A stretch of DNA of 64,000 nt from Nocardiopsis metallicus (lineage in GTDB: Bacteria > Actinomycetota > Actinomycetes > Streptosporangiales > Streptosporangiaceae): contig NZ_JACHDO010000001.1 of NCBI RefSeq assembly GCF_014201115.1, positions 2,108,001 through 2,172,000 on the forward strand. Direction: 5' to 3'. Positions within the stretch are counted from its first letter, which is position 1, and each line of letters opens with the position of its first letter. The translations under genes and the position numbers were made by a program. Below are positions 61,640 to 64,000 of this stretch, one piece after another. The notes under the pieces are model-generated. The model saw only the letters and a program-made list of their open reading frames with translations. It was not told where the DNA came from and did no database searches.

Positions 61640-63007
61640 GTGAGCAAGGAGACCACCGCCCCGTCAGAGGACCCGAAGGCACCACCGTGCACGCCCTGGG
61701 AAGCGCTGCGGCGACCGCGCTTCCTGTGGTCGCTCTGGCCCTGGCGGAGCCTGGGCTACCTCGCCTCCACCGTGCTGACCGGGACCGTGATCGCCGCGCT
61801 GACCTCGCCGATCACCTTCCCCCTCCTCTCCCTGGGCGCGGCCCTGGAGGAGATGGTCCAAGGGCAGAACCATCCGACCTGGTTCCTGGCCGTTCTGCTC
61901 GGTCTGGGGCTGGCCCTGCTGCTGGCCTTCGGCCCCCTGGTCGCGGTCCCGGTCGCCCGGCTGGAGCGGTGGCGGATACGTCTGGTGCACCCCCGGCTGC
62001 GCAGCGGGCACCGGCCCACCGGCGAGGGCGCCCTGCGCTGGGTCCGGATCCGCTACACCGAGGCCGCGACCTGGCGGGAGTTCGCCTACCTGCTCCTGCT
62101 GGTCGTCGTCTTCGGATCCGTCAGCTGGACCGTGGTGTACCTGTTCGCGCTGATGGGCCCGTTCCTGGTCACCAGCCCGTTGATCACCGCGTTCGGCGGG
62201 ACCGTCGCCCTCTTCCCGTGGGAGTTCGGCACCCCGGCGAGCACGCTCCCCCTGGTCGCCGCCGGGCTCGTCCTCCTCTTGGCCGCCCCCTACGCCGTCG
62301 CCGTCACCGCCCACGCGCAGGCCGCCCTGGCCCGCCTCCTGCTGGACGACCGCGGCACCGAGGAGCTGCGTTCGGAACTGGTGGAGGTCACCCGTTCCCG
62401 CGCCCGGCTGGTGGACGCCTTCGAGACCGAGCGCCGACGCATCGAACGCGACCTGCACGACGGCGCCCAGCAGCAACTGATCTCCCTGGCCGTGCAGGTG
62501 GGTCTGGCCCGCATGGACGCTCCGCCCGGCAGCGACATGGAACGTACCCTGGCCTCGGTCCACGCCCAGGCCAAGGAGATCATCGGCTCCCTGCGCGAGA
62601 TCGTCCACGGCATCCACCCCAAGGTGCTCAGCGACCGTGGGCTGCCCGCAGCCCTACCGGAGCTGGCCGACCGCTCCGCGGTACCGGTGCGCACCCGCGT
62701 CGACCTCCCCCGGCGCCTGCCCGTGCACGTGGAGAACACCGCCTACTACGTGGCCGCCGAGTCACTCAGCAACGTCACCAAACACGCCGGGGCCACCGGG
62801 GTCCGGTTGAACGCCTGTCTCGACGGTGACACGCTGGTCCTCGAGGCCATCGACGACGGCCGGGGCGGCGCCGACCCAGACCAGGGCACCGGGCTGACCG
62901 GTCTGGCCGACCGGGTCGCCGTCGTGGGCGGCCAGATCTGGCTGTCCAGTCCCCCAGGCGGTCCCACACGGCTGCGAGCGGAGATCCCTTGTCATCCATC
63001 CGGGTAG
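61640..63007 (+). CDS. Two-component sensor histidine kinase (NarL-type partner)
   Basis: 455 residues. An N-terminal sensor part has about four helices in residues 30-240 (a PF13796-like arrangement), then a HisKA_3 domain with the phospho-acceptor His273 in RRRIERDLHDGAQQQLISLA, and a HATPase domain with the N box AAESLSNVTKHAGA and G boxes DDGRGGADP and GTGLTGLADRV. GTG 61640. The response regulator overlaps its 3' end by 19 bases. Ligand unknown. Confidence 0.93.
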   Translation: MSKETTAPSEDPKAPPCTPWEALRRPRFLWSLWPWRSLGYLASTVLTGTVIAALTSPITFPLLSLGAALEEMVQGQNHPTWFLAVLLGLGLALLLAFGPLVAVPVARLERWRIRLVHPRLRSGHRPTGEGALRWVRIRYTEAATWREFAYLLLLVVVFGSVSWTVVYLFALMGPFLVTSPLITAFGGTVALFPWEFGTPASTLPLVAAGLVLLLAAPYAVAVTAHAQAALARLLLDDRGTEELRSELVEVTRSRARLVDAFETERRRIERDLHDGAQQQLISLAVQVGLARMDAPPGSDMERTLASVHAQAKEIIGSLREIVHGIHPKVLSDRGLPAALPELADRSAVPVRTRVDLPRRLPVHVENTAYYVAAESLSNVTKHAGATGVRLNACLDGDTLVLEAIDDGRGGADPDQGTGLTGLADRVAVVGGQIWLSSPPGGPTRLRAEIPCHPSG

Positions 63008-63651
63008 TACTGGCCGAGGACGGCGCCCTGCTGCGCGAGGGCCTGGCCGGGCTCCTCCAGCGCTTCGGGTTCGAGGTCGCCGCCTCGGTCGGCGACGCCG
63101 AGGACCTGGTCGCGGCGGTCGAGGAGCATGAACCCGACCTCGTGGTCACCGACATCCGCATGCCGCCGGACTTCAGCGACGAGGGCCTGCGCGCCGCCGT
63201 CCGCATGCGCCGGACCCGGCCCGCCCTGCCCGTGGTGGCGCTCAGCCAGTACGTGGAGTCCAGCTACGCGGCAGAGCTCCTCGACTCCCAGAACGGACAC
63301 GGCATCGGATACGTCCTGAAGGAGCGCGTGGTGGACGTCGCCGACTTCGCCGACACCCTGCGCCGCGTGCACGGCGGCGGAACGGTCATCGATCCGGCCG
63401 TCGTGCGCCAGCTCGTCCGCCGGCGCAGCACACCGCTGGAACGCCTCTCCGAACGCGAACGCGAGGTGCTGTCCCTACTCGCCGAGGGGCACTCCAACGC
63501 GCGGATCGCCCGGGACCTGGTGGTCTCCGAACCCACCGTGGGCAAGCACATCGGCAACATCCTCGCCAAACTGGACCTGCCCCCGGACGGCACCGACGTG
63601 GACCGCCGCGTGATGGCCGTCCTGACCTACCTGCGGGAACAGCCCGACTGA
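62989..63651 (+). CDS. LuxR/NarL-family response regulator
   Basis: 220 residues. Receiver domain (residues 1-120) with phospho-acceptor Asp55 (LVVTDIRMPP), acidic pocket AED at residues 9-11 and the Lys in YVLKERV. The C-terminal LuxR HTH has LSEREREVLSLLAEGHSNARIARDLVVSEPTVGKHIGNILAKL. TTG 62989 overlaps the kinase gene by 19 bases. Its targets are not evident from the window. Confidence 0.93.
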   Translation: MSSIRVVLAEDGALLREGLAGLLQRFGFEVAASVGDAEDLVAAVEEHEPDLVVTDIRMPPDFSDEGLRAAVRMRRTRPALPVVALSQYVESSYAAELLDSQNGHGIGYVLKERVVDVADFADTLRRVHGGGTVIDPAVVRQLVRRRSTPLERLSEREREVLSLLAEGHSNARIARDLVVSEPTVGKHIGNILAKLDLPPDGTDVDRRVMAVLTYLREQPD

Positions 63652-63877
63652 AGCCGCGCGAGCGGCCCGGAGAGGCGGCCAGGGCGCGCCGCGCACCCAG
63701 GACGCGCGGACAACAGCGCCCGGTCCGCCCGTCAACCGGGGAACCACGGAGCGCGTCCCAGCAGTCGAAGACCGCAAGAACTGCTCCGTGCCGCGCCCTC
63801 CACCTCAGAAGGTCCCCCATGCCCGGTTCCCCCGAGCCACCATCGATCCCGCGCTCCCGCACCGTTTGCTGCGAACC

Positions 63878-64000
63878 ATGCGCTCACGAACGCGCTTCCA
63901 AGAGGACGAAGCCGCCCAGAACCGCATCACGACCATCGGTCTCACGATGGTCGGAGCCGTCTTCCTGCACGTGGGCGAGCAGGACGCCGATGAGAGGATG
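63878..64000 (+). CDS. Possible start of a partial gene at the window edge
   Basis: ATG followed by 41 open codons (MRSRTRFQEDEAAQNRITTI...VGAVFLHVGEQDADERM) running off the end. Composition is plausible and the sequence is less GC-rich than the preceding 220 bases, which hold no feature I can support. No ribosome site is clear. Could continue as a gene or be chance. Confidence 0.3.
   Translation, partial: MRSRTRFQEDEAAQNRITTIGLTMVGAVFLHVGEQDADERM

Noticed and set aside
63386..63862. Minus-strand frame at the right end
   Set aside because: Mostly antisense to the response regulator and without a recognisable fold or ribosome site.

Overview
The window is high-GC actinomycete chromosome: GTG and TTG starts are common, most operon junctions are 4-base GTGA/TTGA overlaps, signal peptides are Tat- or lipobox-type, and iron boxes, Zur boxes and LacI-type (CebR/CelR) operators of actinobacterial type are present. 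Codon use and gene content would fit a Nocardiopsis-like member of the Streptosporangiales. That assignment is inference from style, not from a marker gene. I saw no rRNA, tRNA, CRISPR array or prophage.

Layout. 1-4.7 kb: minus-strand peptide/nickel-type ABC importer (double ATPase cut by the window edge, two permeases, lipoprotein binding protein) behind a 23-bp palindrome. 4.8-10.8 kb: iron-siderophore uptake (ATPase, two permeases, lipoprotein) with an upstream AraC regulator, a divergent second siderophore lipoprotein, and iron boxes. 11.4-16.5 kb: a zinc importer of the AztABCD type with two AztD-like beta-propeller proteins, a Zur box in the divergent aztA/aztB promoter and a strong hairpin at the end. 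16.5-22.5 kb: gene remnants, hypothetical proteins, a TetR regulator with tandem operators, an alpha/beta hydrolase that may start at ATT, and an S41 peptidase. 22.5-27 kb: metal-efflux P-type ATPase with an ArsR regulator, and divergently a Zur box ahead of a decayed MFS gene and a methyltransferase. 27-33.9 kb: broken secreted hydrolase, second methyltransferase, GH16 glucanase with a CebR/CelR-like operator, surface lipoprotein, membrane proteins and a YdcF-like protein. 33.9-35.5 kb: a small kinase gene split in frame by an internally deleted TnpB element. 35.5-37.6 kb: a Rox-type rifamycin monooxygenase behind a 19-bp rifamycin-associated element, then a YbaK-type editing protein. 37.7-42.4 kb: lipoproteins, a DHA2 exporter and small exported or membrane proteins. 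42.5-47.8 kb: oxalate/formate-type MFS carrier with its small subunit, LysR regulator and divergent FdhF/YdeP molybdo-oxidoreductase. 47.8-56.1 kb: membrane proteins, histidine phosphatase, AroQ, acyl-CoA dehydrogenase, MerR regulator and a Ser/Thr kinase whose WD40 tail has decayed. 56.1-64 kb: a large flippase-like membrane protein, cysteine-free ribosomal proteins L33, L31B and L32 behind a third Zur box, a PhoX-like Tat protein and a two-component system.

The main theme is metal homeostasis. Three Zur boxes of identical design (8-bp arms, 3-bp spacer) lie in front of zinc import, zinc-sparing ribosomal proteins and an MFS/methyltransferase pair; iron boxes cover siderophore uptake; a P-type ATPase handles efflux. 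A second theme is gene decay: at least six loci are broken by nonsense codons, frameshifts, deletions or insertion, which suggests an accessory region.
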